Assembly: GCA_910587575.1 (NCBI GenBank)
Contig: CAJULU010000031.1
Coordinates: forward strand, 1 to 50,347
Origin: an uncultured Dorea sp.
GTDB taxonomy: Bacteria; Bacillota; Clostridia; Lachnospirales; Lachnospiraceae
Length of the DNA: 50,347 nucleotides
Reading direction: 5' to 3'
Position numbers and translations under genes: made by a program. The notes under the pieces were generated by a model. It worked only from the letters and a program-made list of their open reading frames with translations, did not search any database and had not been told where the DNA came from. Position 1 is the first letter of the stretch. The number at the start of each line of letters is the position of its first letter. Below are positions 1 to 7,852 of the stretch, in pieces.

Positions 1-45
1 AAATTCAAATTTAATTGTTGGATTGATGTAATTTTCGGACAGTCT

Positions 46-56
46 GGGGGGGGGGG
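46..56. repeat. Poly-G tract (G11), possible phase-variation site
   Basis: Eleven consecutive G stand just upstream of the TupA-like remnant. The frame open from base 1 runs through the tract and stops at TAA 64-66. The downstream TupA-like frame is closed upstream by TGA 24-26. A tract of 9 or 12 G would join the upstream open frame to the downstream one, so the present length looks like an OFF state. Only 45 bases before the tract are visible, so this reading is limited. Confidence 0.7.
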
Positions 57-86
57 TATTTTGTAAAATGGAATGAGTTATGCTTC

Positions 87-533
87 TTGGTACATAATAA
101 GAAAGAAAATAAAAAAGTAAAAACAAATAGAGAGAAAAAAGAAGAATTATCAGATTATAAGGTTTTATGCTTCAATGGCATTCCTAAATTAGTTGAAATT
201 CACAGAGGGAGATTTAGTAGCTGTCATACTCAGGATTTTTATGATACTGACTGGAATAAAACAGATTTTGTACAGTCTGAGGATCCGCCGTCAGACGAAA
301 TTATGTCGAAACCTGTATTTGCAGATCAAATGTTCAGGCTGTCTGCAATGCTGGCACGGGGAATCCCACATGTAAGGATTGACTGGTACTATGCAAACGG
401 CCATTTATATTTTGGGGAAATGACGTTTTATGACGGTTCTGGATTCAGCCCTTTTGCAGAAGGGCAGGATGAGATCCTGGGCGGATGGCTGGATCTGCCG
501 CAGAAATATGATTCAACTACGAAGGAGGAATAA
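87..533 (+). CDS. TupA-like ATP-grasp protein, C-terminal fragment
   Basis: The 148-residue frame matches the C-terminal part of TupA-like ATP-grasp proteins, which sit in teichuronopeptide and capsule clusters and probably ligate an amino acid or similar group to a glycan. The family signature is visible: SDYKVLCFNGIPKLVEI, then an FYDTDWN stretch, then VRIDWYY and FGEMTFYDGSGFSPF, which form the ATP-grasp metal and phosphate site. The first 35 residues are Lys/Glu-rich and do not look like the family, and the usual N-terminal half is absent or lies upstream in another frame beyond the G11 tract. The TTG start at 87 is only formal. The gene is 3 bases from the next one, with that gene's ribosome site at its 3' end. 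It is either a decayed remnant or the distal half of a phase-variable gene. Confidence 0.6.
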   Translation: MVHNKKENKKVKTNREKKEELSDYKVLCFNGIPKLVEIHRGRFSSCHTQDFYDTDWNKTDFVQSEDPPSDEIMSKPVFADQMFRLSAMLARGIPHVRIDWYYANGHLYFGEMTFYDGSGFSPFAEGQDEILGGWLDLPQKYDSTTKEE

Positions 534-536
534 AAA

Positions 537-1781
537 ATGTTTGAAGTATATGAGAAAAATGAGTCTATTGTCCGTTCTTATTGTAGAAAATACCCGGTTA
601 CATTTGCAAAAGGCCTTAATGCCGAGTTATATGCACAGGATGGAACAAGATACATAGATTTCCTTGCCGTTGCGGGTTCCATGAATTATGGACATAACAA
701 TCCAGAGATTAAGTCTGCAGTCATGGAGTATTTATCAGAGGACAATGTTATTAGTATGATGGATATGTATACTCCTGCAAAAGAAGAATTTCTATTAACG
801 TTCTCAGAAAAAATATTACAGCCTAGAGGATTTAATTATAAAATTATGTGTTGTGGACCGACGGGAACAAATGCTGTAGAAGCAGCTCTTAAGCTGGCCA
901 GAAAAAATACCGGGAGAACAGAGATTGTGGCATTTGGAGGAGCATTTCATGGTATGACGCTTGGGTCTTTAGCTCTTACTACGGATAAAGTTAGTCGAGA
1001 GGGAGGCGGAACTGCACTTCCTAATGTGACACATATACCCTATGAGGGAACAGAAGGTCTGGATTCGTTAGCATATTTGAGGTGGGTACTTGAGGATGAC
1101 CATTCGGGAATGGACAAACCTGCGGCAGTTATTTTAGAAACCATTCAGGCAGAAGGTGGTATTAATGTTGCAAGTACGGAGTGGCTGCAGGAAGTAAGAA
1201 AAATATGTACGGATCACGATATCCTTATGATTGTAGATGATATTCAAGTGGGAAATGGAAGATCTGGGTACTTTTTTTCATTTGAGCGCGCTGGGATTAT
1301 GCCGGATATGGTTGCGTTTTCAAAATCTATTAGTGGTTTTGGAATGCCTATGGCAATCCTTTTGATCAAGCCGGAACTTGATATTTTCAGACCAGCAGAA
1401 CATAATGGAACATTCAGAGGGAATCAGCTTGCTTTCGTTGGAGCAACGGCAGGAATCAAATATTTTGTAGAACACGAAGTGGATAAAGCGGTACGCCGAA
1501 AGGCGGAAATAATCAAACGATTTCTAAAAGATGAAATTATGCCGATTGATAAACGAATTTCTTTCAGAGGGATTGGTCTTATCTGGGGGATTGATTTTAA
1601 TAAAATTGATTCAAGGCTGGCTCTTGCGGCAGTGCATGCAGCTTATGAAAATCATTTGATCATGGAAGTTGCTGGCAGAAAGGATGGCGTATTGAAAATC
1701 ATGCCGCCGCTGACGATCCAAGAGGATATACTTATGGAAGGTCTTCAGATTCTTAAGAATGTTGTTAAAATTGTAATCTGA
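537..1781 (+). CDS. Class III PLP aminotransferase, EctB-like
   Basis: This full-length (414 residues) fold-type I aminotransferase is very close in pattern to diaminobutyrate-2-oxoglutarate transaminases. Visible blocks are NYGHNNP near residue 55, CGPTGTNAVEAALKLAR near 106, AFHGMTLG near 135, the cofactor-binding IVDDIQVGNGRSG, and FSKSISGFG with Lys263 as the probable PLP Schiff-base lysine, followed by EHNGTFRGNQLAF. The ATG at 537 follows GGAGG at good spacing. No ectA or ectC partner is nearby, so ectoine synthesis is not indicated. Between a TupA-like gene and a CapA gene, it more likely supplies an amino compound, perhaps 2,4-diaminobutyrate, for decorating the polysaccharide. The acceptor cannot be told from sequence. 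Confidence 0.85.
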   Translation: MFEVYEKNESIVRSYCRKYPVTFAKGLNAELYAQDGTRYIDFLAVAGSMNYGHNNPEIKSAVMEYLSEDNVISMMDMYTPAKEEFLLTFSEKILQPRGFNYKIMCCGPTGTNAVEAALKLARKNTGRTEIVAFGGAFHGMTLGSLALTTDKVSREGGGTALPNVTHIPYEGTEGLDSLAYLRWVLEDDHSGMDKPAAVILETIQAEGGINVASTEWLQEVRKICTDHDILMIVDDIQVGNGRSGYFFSFERAGIMPDMVAFSKSISGFGMPMAILLIKPELDIFRPAEHNGTFRGNQLAFVGATAGIKYFVEHEVDKAVRRKAEIIKRFLKDEIMPIDKRISFRGIGLIWGIDFNKIDSRLALAAVHAAYENHLIMEVAGRKDGVLKIMPPLTIQEDILMEGLQILKNVVKIVI

Positions 1782-1799
1782 ATAAAAAGAGGTGCGTAT

Positions 1800-4109
1800 A
1801 TGTCTGTGAAGATTTTAGTAGGTGCAGATCTGGTTCCTACGGAAAGGAACTTTAAAGCTTTTAAGAAGGGAGATACAGAAGCGCTTATTGGAAATGAACT
1901 GAAAAAAAGGCTGGATGCTGCAGATTTTACCATATTTAACTTAGAGGTTCCATTAGCAGATAAAGCAGAACCGATTAATAAGTGCGGACCAAATCTGATT
2001 GCTCCTACGGATACGATAAAAGGGTTACAGGCTATTAATCCGCATTTTTTTACATTGGCAAATAATCACATTTTAGATCAAGGTAAGCAGGGACTGGATT
2101 CAACGATTAAGATTCTTGACAGAGTTGGAATTAAACATGCCGGAGCAGGCGTAAATTTAAACGAGGCATGTATGGCTCATGTGGAAGAAATTCATGGAAT
2201 CAAGGTGGGCATATATTGTTGTGCAGAGTATGAGTTCACAATTGCCGGCAGGAACAGGGCAGGCGCTAATCCTTTTGATCCATTGGAAAGTCTGGATCAT
2301 GTGGAACGGCTCAAGGGAAAAACAGATTATGTAATGGTTCTTTATCATGGCGGTAAGGAACATTATCGCTATCCATCCCCTCATCTTCAGAGAGTATGCA
2401 GAAAACTAGTGGATAAAGGTGCAGATCTGGTTGTCTGTCAACATAGCCACTGCATAGGTGCAATGGAACAATGGAAGAACGGAACCATCATCTATGGACA
2501 AGGTAATTTCCTGTTTGATGATGATGAGAATGAATTCTGGCAGACAGGTTTGCTGATAGAAATTGATTTAGAAAAAAGTAAAAAAGCGCTTGAATCAAGG
2601 ATAATTTATTACCCTTTATGTAAAGCAAAAGAAAAAGTGAGGCTTTCAAATAATAAGGAAAGAGAAAAAATTCTGTCTGACTTTTCGAGTCGCTCTAAGG
2701 AAATTGTAGATATAGAAAGGGTGGAAGAACTTTACCGCAAATTTTCAGATTCAATGATTATGAATTATTTAGAGGCGTTTGCAGGGAAAAGAACCAGACA
2801 CATAATATATAGAGTTATAAATAAGATTTCAGGTCATCGTTTTGGAAAATGGTATCTGAATCGTATTTATAAGAAAATAGAGAAGACAAAGTTGAGAAAT
2901 TTTGTAGAATGTGAAGCACATCGAGAACTATTAATAAATGGTCTGGGGGGGGGGTGGAACAGAAAATTAAATGAGATTCTGTCTGCCAGGATATTAGGCA
3001 AAAGAAGAAATATATATATCCCCGAAATGGTGGATAAAAAAGTAGTAGAACAGGAAAAAAGCAGAGAACTTAGATTTTATATATTAGTACCTGTATATAA
3101 GGTGGAAAAATATATCAGTAATTGTATTGAATCAGTTTTGCAACAGACGTATCAGAATTTTCATATGGTTTTAGTAAATGATGGAAGTCCTGACAACTCA
3201 GAAAAAATATGTAAAGAATATTCTGAAAGAGATTCACGTATTACGGTAATCCATCAAGATAATAGAGGGCAGATAGCCGCCCGGGAAACAGCCGTCAAAT
3301 ATGTAAGAAAGTTATCTGGATTGGAAAATTCATATATCATTTTTTTAGATTCAGATGATACATTAAAAAGAAATGCATTAGAGATTATACAAAATGCAAT
3401 AAATACTACTGCTTGTGATATGGTCATTTATGGGTGGGATCGTGTGCAAAATGGTATTGTTGTTCAACCATATAAGTCTAAAATAAATTTTTGCGGAGTT
3501 GTGGAAGAAAAGCGGGAATTGTATAGGATTGTGTTTAATGATGCAGGATATAATTCGCTTTGCAGAAAGGCAATCTCTGCAAAATTGCTGTCAGATGTAG
3601 ACTATACCGAGTATTATCATGTTAAGTATGGGGAAGATCTTATTCAAAGTATAGAGTATTTTAAGCATTGTAGGAGAGTGTTTTTTTTAAATAGAAGTTT
3701 ATATAATTATACGATTAATCTTGATAGTATTACACATTCTGAATCGTCTTTTGAAATTGATAATACAGCTCGGGAGATAACTTACGAATTTCTAAAAAGA
3801 GAGAATGTATTTACAAAAAGTGATTGGAAACAGTATCGTACATATTGTATTTCCCGGATTATATCGGATATAAAAACTATACTTTTGCTACATGCAAATA
3901 CTACTAAGAAGAAGTGTTTTTTTCAAGAAATTTATAAATCAGATTACTACAATAAGTACATAAAAGGTTTTGAGTATGACAAAATGTCTCTGGGAATAAG
4001 AACAGTTGTATATTTGTTGTTCAAATATAGAAAGTATAATATTCTCTTATTGATTGGTACAGTTTATAATTGGGTGGAAAGAAAGATTTATAGATTTTGC
4101 CGGAGGTAA
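1800..4109 (+). CDS. CapA-type protein fused to family 2 glycosyltransferase
   Basis: Residues 1-260 are a CapA/PgsA-type metallophosphatase-like domain: VGADLVP at the start, FNLEVPL, LANNHILDQG near 85, LYHGG near 180, QHSHCIGAMEQ near 218 and IYGQGNF. CapA proteins take part in poly-gamma-glutamate or capsule assembly. Residues about 425-769 are a GT-A family 2 glycosyltransferase: FYILVPVYKVEKYI, VLVNDGSPDNS and the FLDSDDT metal-binding motif. The two domains meet at GLGGGW (residues about 381-387), encoded by a G10 tract. Loss of one G puts TAA a few codons on, and gain of one G puts TGA a few codons on, so either slip leaves a CapA protein of ordinary length (about 390 residues). An in-frame ATG (EMVDKK, near base 3028) could start the glycosyltransferase alone. 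The ribosome site is AAAGAGGTG before ATG 1800. No signal peptide is evident. Confidence 0.8.
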   Translation: MSVKILVGADLVPTERNFKAFKKGDTEALIGNELKKRLDAADFTIFNLEVPLADKAEPINKCGPNLIAPTDTIKGLQAINPHFFTLANNHILDQGKQGLDSTIKILDRVGIKHAGAGVNLNEACMAHVEEIHGIKVGIYCCAEYEFTIAGRNRAGANPFDPLESLDHVERLKGKTDYVMVLYHGGKEHYRYPSPHLQRVCRKLVDKGADLVVCQHSHCIGAMEQWKNGTIIYGQGNFLFDDDENEFWQTGLLIEIDLEKSKKALESRIIYYPLCKAKEKVRLSNNKEREKILSDFSSRSKEIVDIERVEELYRKFSDSMIMNYLEAFAGKRTRHIIYRVINKISGHRFGKWYLNRIYKKIEKTKLRNFVECEAHRELLINGLGGGWNRKLNEILSARILGKRRNIYIPEMVDKKVVEQEKSRELRFYILVPVYKVEKYISNCIESVLQQTYQNFHMVLVNDGSPDNSEKICKEYSERDSRITVIHQDNRGQIAARETAVKYVRKLSGLENSYIIFLDSDDTLKRNALEIIQNAINTTACDMVIYGWDRVQNGIVVQPYKSKINFCGVVEEKRELYRIVFNDAGYNSLCRKAISAKLLSDVDYTEYYHVKYGEDLIQSIEYFKHCRRVFFLNRSLYNYTINLDSITHSESSFEIDNTAREITYEFLKRENVFTKSDWKQYRTYCISRIISDIKTILLLHANTTKKKCFFQEIYKSDYYNKYIKGFEYDKMSLGIRTVVYLLFKYRKYNILLLIGTVYNWVERKIYRFCRR
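2945..2954. repeat. Poly-G tract (G10) at the CapA-glycosyltransferase junction
   Basis: Ten G encode Gly-Gly-Gly between the two domains of the fusion. G9 reads on to TAA and G11 to TGA within about ten codons. The flank (gtct before the tract) is shared with the G11 tract at 46-56. Confidence 0.85.
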
Positions 4110-4111
4110 CG

Positions 4112-5179
4112 ATGGAAAACAACTATGACACAGTATATGAAAATCTGAAATTTTATATATTAATTCCGGTATATAATGTTGAGAATTATATAAGAGATTG
4201 CATTGAGTCTGTCTTGCGGCAGACGTATCAAAATTTCCATATGATATTAGTAAATGATGGAAGTATTGATAAATCTGGAGAAATTTGTGAAGAATATTCT
4301 GAAAAAGATTCCCGTATTACCGTAATTCATCAAAAAAATCTCGGTCAGTTAGCCGCCCGGGAAACAGCTGTCAAATATATTAGGCAATCTTTAGAAGTAA
4401 GGAATACATATGCTGTTTTTTTAGATTCCGATGATACATTAAAAGTCAATGCATTAGAGACTATTTTAAAGATAGTTCAAAAATATGCCTGTGATATGGT
4501 TATTTATGGAATGGACAGAGTATCTAACGGAAAAGTAATTAAAACATATGATAATAAAAAAAAGATATCAGGTTTAATTGAAGATAAAAGGCTTTTATAT
4601 CAAATTGTATTTTGTAATAGTGAATATAATTCCTTATGCAGAAAAGCAATATCAGCAATGCTGTTATCTGATATTGATTACAGAAATTATTATCATTTAT
4701 TGCATGCGGAAGATTTGCTTCAAAGTATATCATACTATAAGAAATGTAACAAAGTATTTTTTTTTGATGGAAGTTTATATAATTATACTGTTAATCCCCA
4801 TAGCGTTACACAAACGGTAACAGATAAAAATTATTATACAGATTTTACAATTCGTCAGAAAATCATTGATTTCATAAAAAAGGAAAATATTTTTTCAAAC
4901 CAAGATTGGATAATATATAGATCTCATTGTATTTTATTAATATTAAGTGAAATTAAGATAATATTGAGTTTTAATCTATCCTTAAGTGAAACTACAGATT
5001 ATTTTAATCAGATTTGGTATTCAGAGTATTATCAAAATAATATTTATTCAAAAAAATTTGACGTTTCTGTATTAAAGTACAGGGCTATTTTTTATTATTT
5101 TTTTGAAAAACAAATATATTTTCTTATTTTTATTTTGGGGAAAGCATATCGAAAAATCAGAAAAAGAGGTGTTAGATAA
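4112..5179 (+). CDS. Family 2 glycosyltransferase
   Basis: This is a 355-residue GT-A inverting glycosyltransferase that probably adds one sugar to the repeat unit on the inner membrane face. It shows FYILIPVYNVENYI near residue 13, ILVNDGS, and VFLDSDDT as the DxD-type site. It is a close paralogue of the C-terminal domain of the preceding gene over its whole length, including QTYQNFHM, LAARETAVKYI and NSLCRKAISA, so the pair arose by tandem duplication. The ATG at 4112 is chosen because CCGGAGGTAACG precedes it; the upstream TTG 4097 would overlap the prior gene. The start falls 2 bases after the previous stop. A T9 run at 4757-4765 encodes Phe residues and is another possible slippage site. 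Confidence 0.9.
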   Translation: MENNYDTVYENLKFYILIPVYNVENYIRDCIESVLRQTYQNFHMILVNDGSIDKSGEICEEYSEKDSRITVIHQKNLGQLAARETAVKYIRQSLEVRNTYAVFLDSDDTLKVNALETILKIVQKYACDMVIYGMDRVSNGKVIKTYDNKKKISGLIEDKRLLYQIVFCNSEYNSLCRKAISAMLLSDIDYRNYYHLLHAEDLLQSISYYKKCNKVFFFDGSLYNYTVNPHSVTQTVTDKNYYTDFTIRQKIIDFIKKENIFSNQDWIIYRSHCILLILSEIKIILSFNLSLSETTDYFNQIWYSEYYQNNIYSKKFDVSVLKYRAIFYYFFEKQIYFLIFILGKAYRKIRKRGVR

Positions 5180-5180
5180 A

Positions 5181-6443
5181 ATGAATAGAAAGATTATTTC
5201 GTGTATATTATTTTTTATGACATTCACAATGATGCTTTTTATTGTATTTACAAAGATCATAGGATATATAGAAAATAAAAATAGCGAAACAGTTGCCAGA
5301 TGGGAGGCGGAAATAGATTTTCCTATAGAAGATACCCATATTGAACTTTCGCAAAAGAGTAAAAGTAATATATACGAATATGAGAATACAGTAAATGGCA
5401 TTACTGATAAAATTGAAAATATTTTTACTACAGAATTCAAGTATAGATATTTTTTTGTAATATTAAAAAATCAATTTTTGAAATTATTAGGACAGGATAT
5501 GACAGTTGCTCTGGCGAATGGACAGGATGACCAGGATCTTGTGGTGCATTATCAGAATTCAGAGGATTCCCTTTCGATGCCAATGCATGATGTCAATATT
5601 GACAGAAAAGTGGAAGCGGTTATTGAATTTGGTAAAGGAATTGAAGAGAAAGGCATTAATTTTCTCTTTTTTGAAGTGCCGGATAAATGTTCGGGAGAAG
5701 GGATGTATTTAGATTATTCTCAAGAGAAAAATGTTCAATTTCATGAGGCAATGGAAGAGGCGGAATTAAGGGTTCTTACTGTGAAAGATTATTTTAACAA
5801 GCCTTCTGAAAGCTATTTTTATAAGACAGATCATCATTGGCTTCCGGAAACTGGAATATGGGCAGATAAGATTTTATGTAATTATATGAATTCTGAATTT
5901 GGATATAGTGTTAATACTGAAATTTATGAGTGTGGAAAATATCGTACAGAAGTGTTTAATGAGCCATTTCTGGGTAGCCTTGGAAAAAAAGTTACACATG
6001 TTTATACAAATGCGGATGAATTTAAAATTATATATCCGCAATACCAGACTGATCTGACGGTTTTTGTATCAAATCAGAATAAAATTTTTTCCGGAAGTAT
6101 AGAGGAAACATTATTTGACTATTCTGCGCTTGAAAGCAAAGGACTATATGAAAATAATTTTTATGCTTTTTATGGATATGGAGATAATGCATGGATTAAT
6201 ATTCATAATAATATGTTACATGATGGAAGCAGAGTTCTTTTGCTCAAGCAGTCCTATGCAAATTGTATGTATCCCTTTCTTGGTTTTTCTTTTGAAGATA
6301 TGGATGTGATTGATCTAAGGCACTTTAATGGGAGTCTGGAAAAATTTATTCTAGATAGAAAGCCGCAGACAGTAATTATCTGCTATGGGATAGATTCTTT
6401 TAGTGAAAAAGGAAATGAAAATAGTTTATTCGATTTCAGATAG
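5181..6443 (+). CDS. DHHW-family SGNH-like acyltransferase partner
   Basis: This 420-residue protein has one N-terminal membrane anchor (residues about 5-27) and an extracellular domain. The motif KTDHHWLPETG, about midway, defines the DHHW family, related to AlgX/AlgJ and DltD-like SGNH proteins. LLLKQSYANCMYPF near residue 355 corresponds to the Ser-containing block of such proteins, followed by VIDLRHF. The family acts with an MBOAT membrane acyltransferase to move acyl groups onto an exported glycan, and an MBOAT gene follows after 12 bases. ATG 5181 is chosen over the longer frame because an AGAGGTG site precedes it and it sits 1 base after the previous stop. The acyl group is not known. 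Confidence 0.8.
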   Translation: MNRKIISCILFFMTFTMMLFIVFTKIIGYIENKNSETVARWEAEIDFPIEDTHIELSQKSKSNIYEYENTVNGITDKIENIFTTEFKYRYFFVILKNQFLKLLGQDMTVALANGQDDQDLVVHYQNSEDSLSMPMHDVNIDRKVEAVIEFGKGIEEKGINFLFFEVPDKCSGEGMYLDYSQEKNVQFHEAMEEAELRVLTVKDYFNKPSESYFYKTDHHWLPETGIWADKILCNYMNSEFGYSVNTEIYECGKYRTEVFNEPFLGSLGKKVTHVYTNADEFKIIYPQYQTDLTVFVSNQNKIFSGSIEETLFDYSALESKGLYENNFYAFYGYGDNAWINIHNNMLHDGSRVLLLKQSYANCMYPFLGFSFEDMDVIDLRHFNGSLEKFILDRKPQTVIICYGIDSFSEKGNENSLFDFR

Positions 6444-6455
6444 GAGGCCGTAGGT

Positions 6456-7841
6456 ATGATCTTTTCTAGTTCAGTATTTCTATTTCTTTTTTTCCCTATT
6501 GTGTTGATCATATATTTTATCATACCAGAGCGGTTCATTAAAATAAGAAATTTATGGCTTTTGATAATGTCGTTAATATTTTATGCATGGGGAGAACCTC
6601 TTCATGTTTTTTTAATGTTGCTTTCTATTGTGTTTAATTATTTTCTGGGTCTGTTAGTTTCCCGGTCAAGAAGAAAAATATATGTTGGAATTTCTTGTGT
6701 ATACAATCTTGGTATACTTTTTGTGTTCAAATACTGCGATTGGATTCTTGGACTGTTTGGATTGGCGGGGGGGGGGTATAATCTGGCTCTTCCTATTGGG
6801 ATTTCTTTTTATACATTCCAGGTATTGTCATATGTGGTTGATGTCTACAGAGGTGAATGTGGTCCTCAGACCAATATGTTGGACTTGGGACTGTACGTTT
6901 CTTTTTTTCCGCAGCTTATTGCGGGACCAATCGTTAGATATAAATCAATTGCATTACAATTAAAAAGACGTAAACATTCTTTTGATGATTACTCAGAGGG
7001 AGCGTGGAGGTTTACGATTGGATTGAGTAAAAAAGTATTACTGGCAAACCAGGTGGCACCGGTGGCGGAGAAAGCATTTTTATGCAATAGGGATGATTTC
7101 TCGGTTGGATTTGCATGGATAGGGGCAATTGCTTATACATTGCAGATTTATTTTGATTTTTCGGGATATTCGGATATGGCGATTGGATTAGGACGTATAT
7201 TTGGATTTAAGTTTTCAGAGAATTTTAATTATCCTTATGCGGCAGATAGTATAACTGACTTCTGGAAAAGATGGCACATCAGTCTTAGCGCCTGGTTCAG
7301 AGATTATGTGTATATTCCACTTGGAGGATCACGAGTTACTGTATATAGACACATTATGAATCTTGGTATAGTATGGATTCTTACGGGAATATGGCATGGA
7401 GCAAATTTTACATTTATATTGTGGGGAATACTGTATTTTTTTGTTCTTATTCTAGAAAAATATGTAGTAAAACCAGAGAAAAGAAGTAAAAATGTCAGAG
7501 CTTTATATAGGCTATTTTCAATAGTGTTTATTATTTTGAATTGGGTAATTTTTAATTCTGAGAGTGTACAGATTGCCGGAGAATATATAAAAACAATGTT
7601 TTCCTTTGGCAATAAAGTCTTTTGGAATGCTTACGGAACATATTGGACGGGTCAATATAAAGCCTTTTTGATTTGTGCTGCTGTATTGGCATTTCCAGTG
7701 GTTCCATATATAAAAGACAGAGCAGAAAATCAAGTTTTTTTAAGAGTGATCAGCGGGATGTTAATGATTGGATTATTGCTGCTGGATTTGTGTTTTGTCA
7801 TATCGGGAGGGTACAACCCCTTTTTGTATTATAATTTTTAA
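6456..7841 (+). CDS. MBOAT-family membrane O-acyltransferase (DltB/AlgI-like)
   Basis: This 461-residue polytopic protein matches the MBOAT acyltransferases that transfer acyl groups to surface polysaccharides. It has LPIGISFYTFQVLSYVVDVYRG near residue 110, FPQLIAGPIVRY near 150, YFDFSGYSDMAIGLGRIFGF, FWKRWHISLSAWFRDYVYIPLGG, and the catalytic-His block LTGIWHGANFTFILWG near 310. The ATG follows AGGAGGCC at good spacing. A G10 tract encodes Gly-Gly-Gly at residues about 105-107 in a loop before the conserved LPIG segment. With G11 a TAA comes at once, and with G9 the frame stops near 6963, so a slip ablates the enzyme. It pairs with the upstream DHHW gene. Confidence 0.93.
   Translation: MIFSSSVFLFLFFPIVLIIYFIIPERFIKIRNLWLLIMSLIFYAWGEPLHVFLMLLSIVFNYFLGLLVSRSRRKIYVGISCVYNLGILFVFKYCDWILGLFGLAGGGYNLALPIGISFYTFQVLSYVVDVYRGECGPQTNMLDLGLYVSFFPQLIAGPIVRYKSIALQLKRRKHSFDDYSEGAWRFTIGLSKKVLLANQVAPVAEKAFLCNRDDFSVGFAWIGAIAYTLQIYFDFSGYSDMAIGLGRIFGFKFSENFNYPYAADSITDFWKRWHISLSAWFRDYVYIPLGGSRVTVYRHIMNLGIVWILTGIWHGANFTFILWGILYFFVLILEKYVVKPEKRSKNVRALYRLFSIVFIILNWVIFNSESVQIAGEYIKTMFSFGNKVFWNAYGTYWTGQYKAFLICAAVLAFPVVPYIKDRAENQVFLRVISGMLMIGLLLLDLCFVISGGYNPFLYYNF
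6767..6776. repeat. Poly-G tract (G10) inside the MBOAT gene
   Basis: Ten G in frame encode AGGGY. One extra G brings GTA TAA directly; one fewer leads to a stop near 6963. Both remove all catalytic motifs, so the tract could act as an ON/OFF switch for O-acylation. Confidence 0.85.
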
Positions 7842-7852
7842 AGGAGTAAGGA

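Noticed and set aside
537..1781. Ectoine biosynthesis gene ectB
   Set aside because: The protein resembles EctB, but ectA and ectC are absent and the context is a polysaccharide cluster, so the pathway is not supported.
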